Part shown: in pieces, positions 17,459-25,699 of the stretch
How positions within the stretch are numbered: position 1 is the stretch's first letter
Layout of the letters: every line of letters begins with the position of its first letter
Source of the DNA: Alphaproteobacteria bacterium
Lineage (GTDB): Bacteria > Pseudomonadota > Alphaproteobacteria > TMED109
Direction of reading: 5' to 3'
Length of the DNA stretch: 64,000 nucleotides
Assembly (NCBI GenBank): GCA_022825235.1
Contig: JAJDYI010000053.1
Coordinates: 1 to 64,000, forward strand
Made by a program: the position numbers and the translations under genes
The notes under the pieces: generated by a model
The model's database searches: none
Seen by the model: only the letters and a program-made list of their open reading frames with translations
Told to the model about the DNA's origin: nothing

Positions 17459-18142
17459 ATGATCGGCGACCCGCTCGCCCTTCGGATCCACACGCCGGTC
17501 GGCCGTGCAACGCCGGAGCAAGTGGCGGCAGTGGCCGACGCGCCGACCAGTTTCCTGGCCGACGCCCAGCAGGGCTGGAACTGCATGGATGCAGCGATCC
17601 GGCCGCTGGATCCGGACATGCGCTTCGTTGGTGTCGCCGTGACCGCCGCCGGCGGGCCGCGCGACAATCTTGCGGCGATAGCGGCCCTTGACCTTGTGGC
17701 GCCCGGCGACGTGCTGGTGCTGGCCACCGGGTGCGACCGGAGCGGTGCTGTCATCGGCGACCACTATGCTGCGGTCGCCAAACAGAAGGGCGTTGTCGGA
17801 ATTGTTACCGATGGAATGGTACGGGACGCGGCGGGTATCCGCGCCAAGGGTCCGCCCGTGTTTTCGTGCGGCCTCAGGCCAAACAGCGGCTACCGAAACG
17901 GCCCTGGAGAGTTGAACGGAACCGTCAGCGTGGGAGAGGTGGCGGTTCATCCAGGGGACATCGTGGTGGCTGACGAAGACGGCGTCGTGGTGGTCCCCCA
18001 CGTTCATGCCGAGCGGGTAATTGCTGCGCTGGCAGAAGTGCAGGCAAAGGAAGACGTGCTTGAGGGGAAGATTGCACGTGGGGAACTCACCACTCTGTGG
18101 GACCGCGCCCGCTACCTCGAGCGCGGCGTCGAAGAGCTCTAG
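17459..18142 (+). CDS. RraA-like protein / 4-hydroxy-4-methyl-2-oxoglutarate aldolase family
   Basis: RraA-fold protein of 227 residues. Family features visible are AVTAAGGPRDNLA, the GDHYAAVAKQKGVVGIVTDGMVRD segment with the conserved Gly-Asp and Arg-Asp that bind pyruvate and metal, and GEVAVHPGDIVVADEDGVVVVP. Homologues include HMG/CHA aldolases that split 4-hydroxy-2-oxo acids to pyruvate, and RraA, the RNase E regulator. With a dehydrogenase and an HpaI-type aldolase directly downstream, an aldolase role is likelier here. The start at 17459 is chosen at GDPLALR; an in-frame ATG at 17408 is possible. No strong ribosome-binding site is seen for either. Confidence 0.82.
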   Translation: MIGDPLALRIHTPVGRATPEQVAAVADAPTSFLADAQQGWNCMDAAIRPLDPDMRFVGVAVTAAGGPRDNLAAIAALDLVAPGDVLVLATGCDRSGAVIGDHYAAVAKQKGVVGIVTDGMVRDAAGIRAKGPPVFSCGLRPNSGYRNGPGELNGTVSVGEVAVHPGDIVVADEDGVVVVPHVHAERVIAALAEVQAKEDVLEGKIARGELTTLWDRARYLERGVEEL

Positions 18143-18153
18143 GGGACGCGAAC

Positions 18154-19134
18154 ATGGCGAATCAGCGCAAGGTAATGTTGGTGCAGGGCATGCCCGACGA
18201 GGGACGCGCCCTTCTCGAGGCTCGTGACGATGTACTGGTCGAGGATTGCTCCAACGACGAGGTCGATACGCTACTCGAGCGACTGGGCGACGTGGCGGCA
18301 GTGACTTTGCGCACGACGGTCTGCGATCGGGAATTCATCGCGGCGGCACCGAACCTCGAGGTGGTGTCGCGCTTCGGGGTCGGGTTCGATTCGGTGGACG
18401 TCGAGGCCCTGACCGAGCGGGGTATCCCGCTGCTGATCGCGGGGGAATCCAATTCGCGGTCGGTCGCCGAGCACGCTGTCTTCCTGATGATGGCGCTTGC
18501 CAAGCGCTCTCTTTATTTCCATGGCACGGTCCAAGGCCGTCGGTTCCAGGAGCGCTTCGGGACCGACCTGGAAAACGTCGAGCTATTCGGCAAGCGGCTG
18601 CTCGTCATCGGGTTCGGCCGAATCGGGACGCGCACGACGGCGATCTGCAAGGGACTGGGAATGGCGGTCGATGTCTTTGACCCCTACATCGAGAGTGCCG
18701 CCGTGGAGCAGGCAGGCGCCCGCCGCGTCGCGCACCTCGAGGAGGCCCTGCCGCTGGCGGATTTCGTCACCGTCCACTGTCCGCGCAATGCCGAGACCGA
18801 AGGCCTGATCGACGCGTCGGCGCTTGCCCGGATGAAATCGTCCGCGATTCTCGTCAACACCGCCCGGGGCGGCATCATCGAGGAGGCGGCGCTGGTCGAC
18901 GCGCTTCGCGCCGGCGGCATCCGGGCCGCCGGGCTCGATGTCTTCGATTCGGAGCCGCCGCCGGATGATCATCCTCTGCTCGATCTAGAGAACGTGCTGT
19001 TCTCGCCGCACGTGGCCGGCATCACGAGCGAATCCATGCGAGCCATGGCCGAGGTCACCTGCCAGAACGTGCTGGATGCGTTCGATGGCCGGATCAAGCC
19101 TGCGCATATCGTCAATCCCGAAGTTCTGGAGTAG
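18154..19134 (+). CDS. D-2-hydroxyacid dehydrogenase (SerA-like)
   Basis: NAD-dependent D-2-hydroxyacid dehydrogenase of 326 residues. The C-terminal catalytic half holds the cofactor loop VIGFGRIGTRT (about residues 152-162). The catalytic Arg lies in NTARGGIIEEAALVDAL, followed by Glu in FDSEPPP and His in FSPHVAGIT. No ACT domain follows, unlike many phosphoglycerate dehydrogenases. It is 11 bases after the RraA-like gene and 5 bases before the HpaI-type aldolase, so the three are one operon. Interconversion of a 2-oxo acid and 2-hydroxy acid is expected; the substrate is unknown. Confidence 0.87.
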   Translation: MANQRKVMLVQGMPDEGRALLEARDDVLVEDCSNDEVDTLLERLGDVAAVTLRTTVCDREFIAAAPNLEVVSRFGVGFDSVDVEALTERGIPLLIAGESNSRSVAEHAVFLMMALAKRSLYFHGTVQGRRFQERFGTDLENVELFGKRLLVIGFGRIGTRTTAICKGLGMAVDVFDPYIESAAVEQAGARRVAHLEEALPLADFVTVHCPRNAETEGLIDASALARMKSSAILVNTARGGIIEEAALVDALRAGGIRAAGLDVFDSEPPPDDHPLLDLENVLFSPHVAGITSESMRAMAEVTCQNVLDAFDGRIKPAHIVNPEVLE

Positions 19135-19139
19135 GAACC

Positions 19140-19910
19140 ATGCGCGAGAACGCCGTTCAGAAGATCTGGCAGGAGGGGGGCGCAGTCGTGAACGGCTGGC
19201 TGTCCATTCCGAACAGTTTCGCAGCCGAGGTCATGGGGGGGTGCGGATGGGATTCCGTGACCGTCGACCTCCAGCACGGGCTGAGTGACTTCTCCGACAC
19301 CGTCCAGATGCTGCAGGCCCTGTCGACCACCCCGGTGACGCCGCTCACCCGCGTTCCGACTCTGGAACCCGGCATCATCGGCAGGCTCCTGGACGCCGGC
19401 AGCTACGGGATCATCTGCCCGATGGTCAATACGCCCGAGCAGTGCGCGCAGCTGGTTTCCTACTGCAAGTACGCCCCCGAGGGAGTCCGAAGCTTCGGCC
19501 CGATCCGGGCGGCGATCTACGGGGGGCCCGACTATCTGGACAAGGCGAACGAGACCATCCTGGCGATTGCGATGGTGGAAACCGCGGAGGCGGTCGCCAA
19601 CGTGGATGCGATCGTTGCGACGCCGGGCCTCGACGGGATCTACGTGGGCCCGTCGGACCTCGCGCTGTCGCTCGGCGAAAGACCCCAGATGGATACCGAC
19701 AATCCAGTCGTCACCGAGGCCATGGCGACCATCCTGGCGGCGGCCCAGCGCGCCGGCGTGCCGACCGGGCTGCACTGCCTGGGCCCGGAGTACGCGCTGC
19801 AGAAGATCCGGGAAGGGTTCCAGTTCGTCTCGATCGCGAATGACACACGCATCCTGACCGCTGCCGCGCAGGACCAGATCGCCACCATCCGGCAGGGCCT
19901 CGCCGACTGA
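19140..19910 (+). CDS. HpcH/HpaI-family aldolase
   Basis: Class II (metal-dependent) 2-oxo-3-deoxy acid aldolase of 256 residues, releasing pyruvate. Landmarks are NGWLSIPNSFAAEVM, the DSVTVDLQHGLSDF segment with the conserved DxQHG, the metal-binding region around AMVETAEAVANV (Glu) and GIYVGPSDLALSLG (Asp), and LHCLGPEYALQKI. It resembles 4-hydroxy-2-oxoheptanedioate and 2-dehydro-3-deoxyglucarate aldolases. A GGAG-type box precedes the ATG. It is the last gene of the RraA/dehydrogenase/aldolase operon. Confidence 0.88.
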   Translation: MRENAVQKIWQEGGAVVNGWLSIPNSFAAEVMGGCGWDSVTVDLQHGLSDFSDTVQMLQALSTTPVTPLTRVPTLEPGIIGRLLDAGSYGIICPMVNTPEQCAQLVSYCKYAPEGVRSFGPIRAAIYGGPDYLDKANETILAIAMVETAEAVANVDAIVATPGLDGIYVGPSDLALSLGERPQMDTDNPVVTEAMATILAAAQRAGVPTGLHCLGPEYALQKIREGFQFVSIANDTRILTAAAQDQIATIRQGLAD

Positions 19911-19971
19911 ACGCGCTGCATCGCCGGGAGACGAGATTCGGGCGTTGTCCCGAAACGATCGTGAGCGGGAC

Positions 19972-21756
19972 GTGACGGCCCCGGCAACCGGGGAGGCGCC
20001 GCTTCCGGCCCTTCGCCGCCACGTCGCGGAGGCCGTGCGCCGGATCGTCAGCACATCGGCGGCCCCGGACGGGGACTGGGAGCAGCTGCTGCAGCGCGCC
20101 GTGACACTGAGTCCGCCGCGCGACCCTGCGCACGGGGACCTCGCGACCAATGCCAGCCTGGTCTTGGCGAAGCGGGTCGGGATGGATCCGCGCGCGTTCG
20201 CCGGGCGTCTGGCCGATGCGCTGCCGGGGGCGGCCGGCATCGTGTCCGCAGAGCCCGCAGGTCCCGGTTTCGTCAATCTCCGGATCGCGCCTTCGGCCTG
20301 GATTCCGGCCCTGCGGGCGGCGGTGGCTGCCGGCGCCGACTACGGGCGCTCCGCGATGGGCCGGGCCAAGCCGGTCAATGTCGAGTTCGTCTCAGCCAAC
20401 CCCACCGGTCCGCTGCACGTCGGCCACGGGCGCGGGGCCGTGCTGGGCGACGCCATGGCTGCGCTCCTGGCATTCGCTGGCTTCGATGTGACTCGCGAGT
20501 ACTACGTCAATGATGCCGGCGGCCAGATCGACCAGCTGGCCCGCTCCATCCACCACCGGTACCGCATGGCGGCCGGCGTCGAGGAGTCATTGCCGGGGGA
20601 GGGGCTGTATCCCGGCGAGTACCTTGCGCCGGTAGCGGAAAGGGAGCTTGCGGCGGACGGCGGCGAAGCAGTCGCCGCTGCGGAGGACGCGTGGCTGGAG
20701 AGATTCCGGAAGGCCGGAATTCGCGAGATGATGAAGCTGATTGACCGGGATCTGGAACGGCTCGGGATTCGCTTCGACGTCTTCGTGTCGGAACGTGAGC
20801 TTCGGGACGCGGGTCGCGTCGACGAGGCCGTCGCCGTGCTGGAACAGCGGGACCTCGTCTACACCGGCGTACCCCCACGGCCGAAGGGCGCGGCAGGAGA
20901 GGCCTGGGAACCCCGCCCGCAGCTCCTCTTTCGCGCCAGCCGTTTCGGTGACGACGCCGACCGGCCGCTGCGCCGGGCCAACGGTGAATGGACGTATTTT
21001 GCGGGAGACCTCGCTTACCACTTCGACAAGTACCGGCGCGGCTTCCGCGGGCAGATCAACGTGTGGGGCGCCGATCACGGCGGCTACGCGAAACGCGTGC
21101 GGGCGGGGCTTTCCGCGCTCAGCGGGGACGCCGCGGACCTTGACGTCAAGTTCTGCCAGCTCGTCCGGGTGACGCGGGCCGGCCAGCCGGTGCGGATGTC
21201 GAAACGCGACGGCAACATCGTCACCCTCGAATCCGTCCTGCGCGAGGTCGGCCCCGACGTGTTTCGATTCCTTATGCTAATGCGGCGGCCCGACGCGCCG
21301 CTGGATTTCGACCTGTCGGAGGCCGTGCGCCAGTCGAAGGACAATCCGGTCTACTACGTCCAGTATGCGCACGCCCGGATCTGCTCGGTCTTCCGACGGG
21401 TCGCGGAACACGGAGAGCTGCAGGGTCTTGAGGTCCATGCCGAGGCTGAACCGACGATCCTCACGGATCCGCGGGAAGTGGCGCTGATGCGCGAAGTCGC
21501 GCTCTGGCCCGAACAGGTGGAGGCGGCAGCGCGCGCGCGCGAGCCGCACCGCATCGCCTTCCAGCTTTCCGAGCTCGCGGCCCGCTACCACGCGCTCTGG
21601 ACCGCCGGCGCCCGTGGCGAGCCGTCGTTGCGAACACTGCTGCCGGAGGACCGGCCGCGCACGGCCGCGCGTCTGCTGCTGGCCGACGCGGTCCGGGCCG
21701 TGCTGCGTGCCGGCCTGTCCATCCTGGGGGTGACACCGGCGGAGGAGATGCGATGA
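19972..21756 (+). CDS. argS: Arginyl-tRNA synthetase
   Basis: Class I synthetase charging tRNA-Arg. The 594-residue protein has the N-terminal Add-1 domain, the HIGH variant HVGHGRG (in ANPTGPLHVGH, about residue 149), FAGDLAYHFDKYRRG, the KMSKS variant MSKRDGN, and a C-terminal DALR anticodon-binding domain (YVQYAHARICSV). I started it at the GTG at 19972; a TTG nine codons upstream (19945) is also open and cannot be excluded. It heads the operon that runs through the SPOR protein, nagZ, the M50 protein, scpA and scpB. Confidence 0.94.
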   Translation: MTAPATGEAPLPALRRHVAEAVRRIVSTSAAPDGDWEQLLQRAVTLSPPRDPAHGDLATNASLVLAKRVGMDPRAFAGRLADALPGAAGIVSAEPAGPGFVNLRIAPSAWIPALRAAVAAGADYGRSAMGRAKPVNVEFVSANPTGPLHVGHGRGAVLGDAMAALLAFAGFDVTREYYVNDAGGQIDQLARSIHHRYRMAAGVEESLPGEGLYPGEYLAPVAERELAADGGEAVAAAEDAWLERFRKAGIREMMKLIDRDLERLGIRFDVFVSERELRDAGRVDEAVAVLEQRDLVYTGVPPRPKGAAGEAWEPRPQLLFRASRFGDDADRPLRRANGEWTYFAGDLAYHFDKYRRGFRGQINVWGADHGGYAKRVRAGLSALSGDAADLDVKFCQLVRVTRAGQPVRMSKRDGNIVTLESVLREVGPDVFRFLMLMRRPDAPLDFDLSEAVRQSKDNPVYYVQYAHARICSVFRRVAEHGELQGLEVHAEAEPTILTDPREVALMREVALWPEQVEAAARAREPHRIAFQLSELAARYHALWTAGARGEPSLRTLLPEDRPRTAARLLLADAVRAVLRAGLSILGVTPAEEMR

Positions 21757-22418
21757 GCCGGGTCACCGGACTTGTGGCTGCCGCCGTGGTCGTCGGCGGA
21801 TTCGGCATCGGGGCCTGGATGTATTTCGAGGGCTACCTCGGGACGCCCGACCAGGCCGTCGACGCGGTTCCGGTGGTGGAGCCGTTGCCGGAGCCGATCC
21901 GCCAGCGCCCGGAGGACCCGGGTGGGTACCAGGCCGACACCCGTGGTAGCGCGCTGCTTGAGGGCGTCGCCACGGAACCCGAAACCGGCCCGGAGCGACT
22001 GCTGCCGAGCTTCGAGGAACCAATGGCCCGGCCGCGCGCCGAGCCGCCTGTTCCCGAAACCGAACCGGCGCCGGATGCAGTCCCGGAGCCGGACGAAACG
22101 GCAGGCAGCGCGGCGCCCGTCGAGGAACCGCTGGAACTCCCCGAACCGCGCCATCCGCACAGCGCCTGGAAGGCGTCCATTCAGCTCCTGGCGATCCGGT
22201 CGCGCGACCGCGCCGTGGTCGAGGCCCAGCGCCTGCTGGCCGCCCATCCCGACGTGTTCGGCATCCTCGATTTTCGGGTCAGGGAGTTCAAGGTGTCGGA
22301 GCAGGAGCGGGTGCAGCGCCTGCAGGCCGGTCCCTTCGAGACCCGGAAGGCCGCGGGCGAGGTCTGCAATGTGCTGGAGAAGCGGGGCGTGCCCTGTTTC
22401 GTCGCCAAGGGGCAGTGA
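21753..22418 (+). CDS. SPOR domain-containing protein
   Basis: Bitopic inner-membrane protein of 221 residues. It has an N-terminal membrane anchor (residues 5-26, VTGLVAAAVVVGGFGIGAWMY), a long Pro/Glu-rich periplasmic linker (about 35-125), and a C-terminal SPOR domain (about 132-218; IQLLAIRSRDRAVVEAQRLLAAH and VQRLQAGPFETRKAA). SPOR domains bind denuded septal glycan, so a cell-division or wall-remodelling role is likely. The ATG overlaps the argS stop by four bases, and the stop overlaps nagZ likewise. Its place between argS and nagZ is a typical alphaproteobacterial arrangement. Confidence 0.88.
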   Translation: MSRVTGLVAAAVVVGGFGIGAWMYFEGYLGTPDQAVDAVPVVEPLPEPIRQRPEDPGGYQADTRGSALLEGVATEPETGPERLLPSFEEPMARPRAEPPVPETEPAPDAVPEPDETAGSAAPVEEPLELPEPRHPHSAWKASIQLLAIRSRDRAVVEAQRLLAAHPDVFGILDFRVREFKVSEQERVQRLQAGPFETRKAAGEVCNVLEKRGVPCFVAKGQ

Positions 22419-23428
22419 CGCTCCCGGTCATTTTCGGCATCGCCGGAACGGAGCTGCGTCCCGAAGAGCAGGCTTTCATCGCGGAAGCCCGTCCCTTCGG
22501 TTTCATCCTGTTCGCCCGGAACCTCGACACGCCGGCGCAGACGACGGGGCTCGTCGGCGCGCTCCGGGAAGCGGTCGGGTCGGACGCGCCGGTCCTGATT
22601 GACCAGGAAGGCGGCCGCGTGCAGCGGCTGGGCTCACCGCATGTGCCAGCCTATCCCCCGGCCGGAGCGTACGGGGAGCTGGCGACGCGTGACCTCGCGA
22701 GGTCGGTCCAGGCGACCCGGACCGGGCACGCCCTGCTGGGCCGCGACCTCGCACGCGTGGACATCGACGTGAACTGCGCGCCGGTCCTCGACCTGCTGGT
22801 CGAGGGGGGTCATGCAGTCATCGGCGACCGGGCGTTCGCCGCCGACCCCGACGTCGTGGCGACGCTGGGTCGGGCGGCCATCGACGGGCTCGGCCGAGCT
22901 GGAGTCCTCCCGGTGATCAAGCACATCCCCGGGCACGGCCGCGCCGCCGCCGACAGTCATGATCGGCTGGCGGTCGTCGACGCGCCGGCAGCGGTTCTCG
23001 ACACCACCGACTTCGTGCCGTTCCGGGCACTTCGGGACGCGCCGGTCGCAATGACGGCCCACGTGGTGTACTCGGCCTTTGATGCCGACCTCCCCGTGAC
23101 GGTGTCGCGCACCGGGATCCAGGAGATCGTGCGCCGGCGCATCGGGTTCGAAGGCATGCTGATCTCCGACGACCTTTGCATGGGTGCGCTGACCGGTCCC
23201 GTGGAGCAGCGGGCCTGCGCGGCACTCGCTGCCGGGTGCGACGTCGTGCTCCACTGCAATGGCCGGCTTGACGAAATGGCGGCCGTAGCCCGGTCACTGC
23301 CCCCCATGAGCGATGAGGCCTCTGCCCGCTGGCGCACGGCCCTGGCATGGCTTGCGGCGCGCCGGGCGCCGGAGCGGATGCGCGGCCTCGACTTCGAGAC
23401 CCTGCGCGAGCTGCTGCCGCATGCTTGA
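22415..23428 (+). CDS. nagZ: Beta-N-acetylhexosaminidase
   Basis: Glycoside hydrolase family 3 enzyme that removes N-acetylglucosamine from anhydromuropeptides in cytoplasmic wall recycling. The 337-residue protein shows PFGFILFARNLDTP, the substrate-binding LIDQEGGRVQRL, DVNCAPVLDLL, the KHIPGHG motif with the mobile His of the NagZ loop (KHIPGHGRAAADSHD), and the nucleophile Asp in MLISDDLCMGAL. The GTG start overlaps the SPOR stop (GTGA). Its neighbour with a peptidoglycan-binding SPOR domain suits a wall-maintenance operon. Confidence 0.94.
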   Translation: MTLPVIFGIAGTELRPEEQAFIAEARPFGFILFARNLDTPAQTTGLVGALREAVGSDAPVLIDQEGGRVQRLGSPHVPAYPPAGAYGELATRDLARSVQATRTGHALLGRDLARVDIDVNCAPVLDLLVEGGHAVIGDRAFAADPDVVATLGRAAIDGLGRAGVLPVIKHIPGHGRAAADSHDRLAVVDAPAAVLDTTDFVPFRALRDAPVAMTAHVVYSAFDADLPVTVSRTGIQEIVRRRIGFEGMLISDDLCMGALTGPVEQRACAALAAGCDVVLHCNGRLDEMAAVARSLPPMSDEASARWRTALAWLAARRAPERMRGLDFETLRELLPHA

Positions 23429-24107
23429 TCAGGCCGGCACCATTGCCTACACGGTTTCGGTGTGGGCGCTGCCGGCCCTGACGGCGATTACGCTGCACGA
23501 GGCGGCGCACGGCTACGTCGCGGAGCAGTTCGGCGACGACACGGCGCGTCGGGCGGGGCGCGTCAGTCTCAACCCCCTGCGCCACGTCGATCCGGTCGGG
23601 ACGGTCCTGCTGCCGCTCGTGCTCCTGCTGGTTTCACCGCTGGTGTTCGGCTACGCGAAACCCGTGCCCGTGCGGTTTTTCCGCCTGAACCCGAGGCGGC
23701 TGGGGATCGCGGTGGTGGCGCTGGCGGGGCCTGCCATGAATCTCGCACTGGCACTACTGGCGGCGCTCCTCCTGCACCTGGTCCCGAGCGTGCCCGTCGG
23801 TGGCCGGTGGGTCGCCGACAATCTGGTGAATGCGCTGTGGATCAACGTGCTGCTCGCCCTTCTCAACCTGCTCCCGCTGTTGCCGCTGGACGGCGGGCGC
23901 GTGCTCTACGCCGCGTTGCCGCCCGGGTGGGCGCGTCGCTGGGCCGGGACGGAGCGCTACGGGTTTCCGGTGCTGCTGGGGGGCCTTGTGGCCGTGCCGC
24001 TGGCAGCGTCGGCATTGGGGGCAGAACTCCCCATATTTCGGTGGATTCTTGGCGAACCGGCCCAATATGTGGTATCCATCATCGTTCGCATGGTGGGGCT
24101 TTCGTGA
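23421..24107 (+). CDS. Site-2 protease family (M50) membrane protein
   Basis: Intramembrane zinc metalloprotease-like protein of 228 residues. The zinc site His-Glu-x-x-His is read as LHEAAHGYVAE near residue 26. The second motif, NLLPLLPLDGGR (about 150-161), supplies the third ligand Asp. There are about five membrane segments and no PDZ or CBS domain, matching the compact Rv-type/YwhC-like S2P branch. The start at 23421 lies inside the last eight bases of nagZ; homology begins there. The stop overlaps scpA. The substrate is unknown. Confidence 0.88.
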   Translation: MLDQAGTIAYTVSVWALPALTAITLHEAAHGYVAEQFGDDTARRAGRVSLNPLRHVDPVGTVLLPLVLLLVSPLVFGYAKPVPVRFFRLNPRRLGIAVVALAGPAMNLALALLAALLLHLVPSVPVGGRWVADNLVNALWINVLLALLNLLPLLPLDGGRVLYAALPPGWARRWAGTERYGFPVLLGGLVAVPLAASALGAELPIFRWILGEPAQYVVSIIVRMVGLS

Positions 24108-24907
24108 TCGCTCCCGTTCCCGAGTTCGAAGAAGATCAGCCGCAGCGGCGGCCGGCTCCGGACGCATTCTTCCTGTCGTTGGGCGCGTACGAGGGGCCGA
24201 TCGACCTGCTGCTCACGCTCGCGCGCCGCCAGAAGGTGGATCTGGCCGAAATCTCGATGCTGGAGCTGGCGGAGCAGTACCTCGCGTTCGTCGAGGGCGC
24301 GCGCCGCCTCAATCTCGAGGTCGCCGCCGCGCACCTGGTGACAGCAGCGTGGCTCGCCTACATGAAGTCGCGCCTGCTGCTCCCGGAATCCGATGAAGAG
24401 CAGTTGACCGGCGAGGAGCTGGCTGAGGCGCTGCGGTTTCGCATGGTTCGCCTGGATGCGATGCGCCGCCACGGCGAGCTGCTGTTTCGACGGCCGCTGC
24501 TCGGGCGCGACCGCCACGCCCGCGGCGAGGCGCAGCCCCCCGCCGAGAAGGTGTCGACCACGGTCGACGCGACCTTCCACGACCTGATCCTGGCCTATGC
24601 CGGCATTTGCCGCCGCCGTCAGCCGCCGGCGCTCGCGGTTCGGCCGAAGCGCCTCTATTCGGTCAAGACCGCGACCGGCTGGATCCGAAACCGGCTCTCC
24701 GGCCTGCAGGAATGGGCAACGCTTGCCGGCTTCCTGCCCCGAGACGACCCGTCGGCGTTCCGTCGGTCGGCCTATGCATCCGTCTTTGTGGCAAGCCTCG
24801 AGCTGGTTCGGGGGGGCGAGCTGGACATGCGGCAGTCGCGGCCGTTTGGCCCGGTCCTGGTGCGTTCGCGCGCGAGCTCCAACGGAGATTCAACCCATGC
24901 CGCATGA
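24104..24907 (+). CDS. scpA: Segregation and condensation protein A
   Basis: Kleisin subunit of the SMC-ScpAB condensin complex that organises and segregates the chromosome. The 267-residue product has the N-terminal helical SMC-neck-binding region (GAYEGPIDLLLTLARRQKVDLAEIS, LEVAAAHLVTAAWLAYMKSRLLLP) and a C-terminal winged helix. The GTG start overlaps the M50 stop by four bases; the much longer upstream open frame is the shadow of the preceding genes. It overlaps scpB by 11 bases. Confidence 0.92.
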   Translation: MIAPVPEFEEDQPQRRPAPDAFFLSLGAYEGPIDLLLTLARRQKVDLAEISMLELAEQYLAFVEGARRLNLEVAAAHLVTAAWLAYMKSRLLLPESDEEQLTGEELAEALRFRMVRLDAMRRHGELLFRRPLLGRDRHARGEAQPPAEKVSTTVDATFHDLILAYAGICRRRQPPALAVRPKRLYSVKTATGWIRNRLSGLQEWATLAGFLPRDDPSAFRRSAYASVFVASLELVRGGELDMRQSRPFGPVLVRSRASSNGDSTHAA

Positions 24908-25634
24908 ATCCGTGGATATTCTGGCCCGAGGGGGGACGAGCGAGCCGAACACCGTTGCCGAGGTGTCCGGGTCGGTCGTGCCGTCCATGGCCGGTCCCGC
25001 TGTGGGCGCCGAGGCGATGGATGCGCGGGGGACCGATCCCGCGATGTTCGACGCGTGTCGCGTCACGGAGGCGCTGCTCTTCGCCAGCGCGTCCCCGGTC
25101 CGAACGAACGAGATCGCCCGCGTGCTGCCGGCAGACACCGCCGTGTCGGAGGTGCTGACGGTCCTGCGTGAGCACTACAAGGGCCGTGGCGTGGAGCTTG
25201 CCAAGGTCGGGAACGCCTGGGCATTCCGGACTGCAAGCGACGTCGCCGACCGGCTGACCGTGGAAAAGGTCCGGCGGCGGAAGCTGTCCCGAGCCGGCTT
25301 GGAAACGCTCGCGATTGTCGCCTATCACGCTCCCGTCACGCGGGCCGAGATCGAAGAAATCCGCGGCGTGACCGTCAGCCCCGGTACCTTGGACATTCTG
25401 TTCGAGGAAGGTTGGATCGAGCCGCGGGGCCGGAAGCAGGTACCCGGCCGTCCGACGACATGGCAGACGACCGCGGCGTTCCTGGACCACTTCGGCCTCG
25501 AATCCCGGAACGACTTGCCAGGGCTTCGCGATCTCCGCAAGGCGGGCCTGCTGTCTCCGGCCCCGAATTCCCCCGTGGCCCTGCCCGGCGAACCGGACGA
25601 GGCCGCCATGGAGGGATGGAAGAACACCGCCTAG
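24897..25634 (+). CDS. scpB: Segregation and condensation protein B
   Basis: Partner of ScpA and SMC, made of two winged-helix domains. The 245-residue product has an unusual Gly/Ala/Pro-rich leader of about 50 residues before the first domain (VTEALLFASASPVRTNEIARVL). The second domain carries the signature LSRAGLETLAIVAYHAPVTRAEIEEIRGV, then RGRKQVPGRPTTWQTTAAFLDHFGL. The ATG at 24897 was chosen; an internal ATG near residue 40 would remove most of the leader. It ends the argS operon and converges on the CCA-enzyme gene. Confidence 0.92.
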   Translation: MPHESVDILARGGTSEPNTVAEVSGSVVPSMAGPAVGAEAMDARGTDPAMFDACRVTEALLFASASPVRTNEIARVLPADTAVSEVLTVLREHYKGRGVELAKVGNAWAFRTASDVADRLTVEKVRRRKLSRAGLETLAIVAYHAPVTRAEIEEIRGVTVSPGTLDILFEEGWIEPRGRKQVPGRPTTWQTTAAFLDHFGLESRNDLPGLRDLRKAGLLSPAPNSPVALPGEPDEAAMEGWKNTA

Positions 25635-25699
25635 CCGCCGGCGAGACAGGGGTTCGCGGCGCAGCCTGACGGCGTCCGCGTCCTACCGCCGGGCACCGG

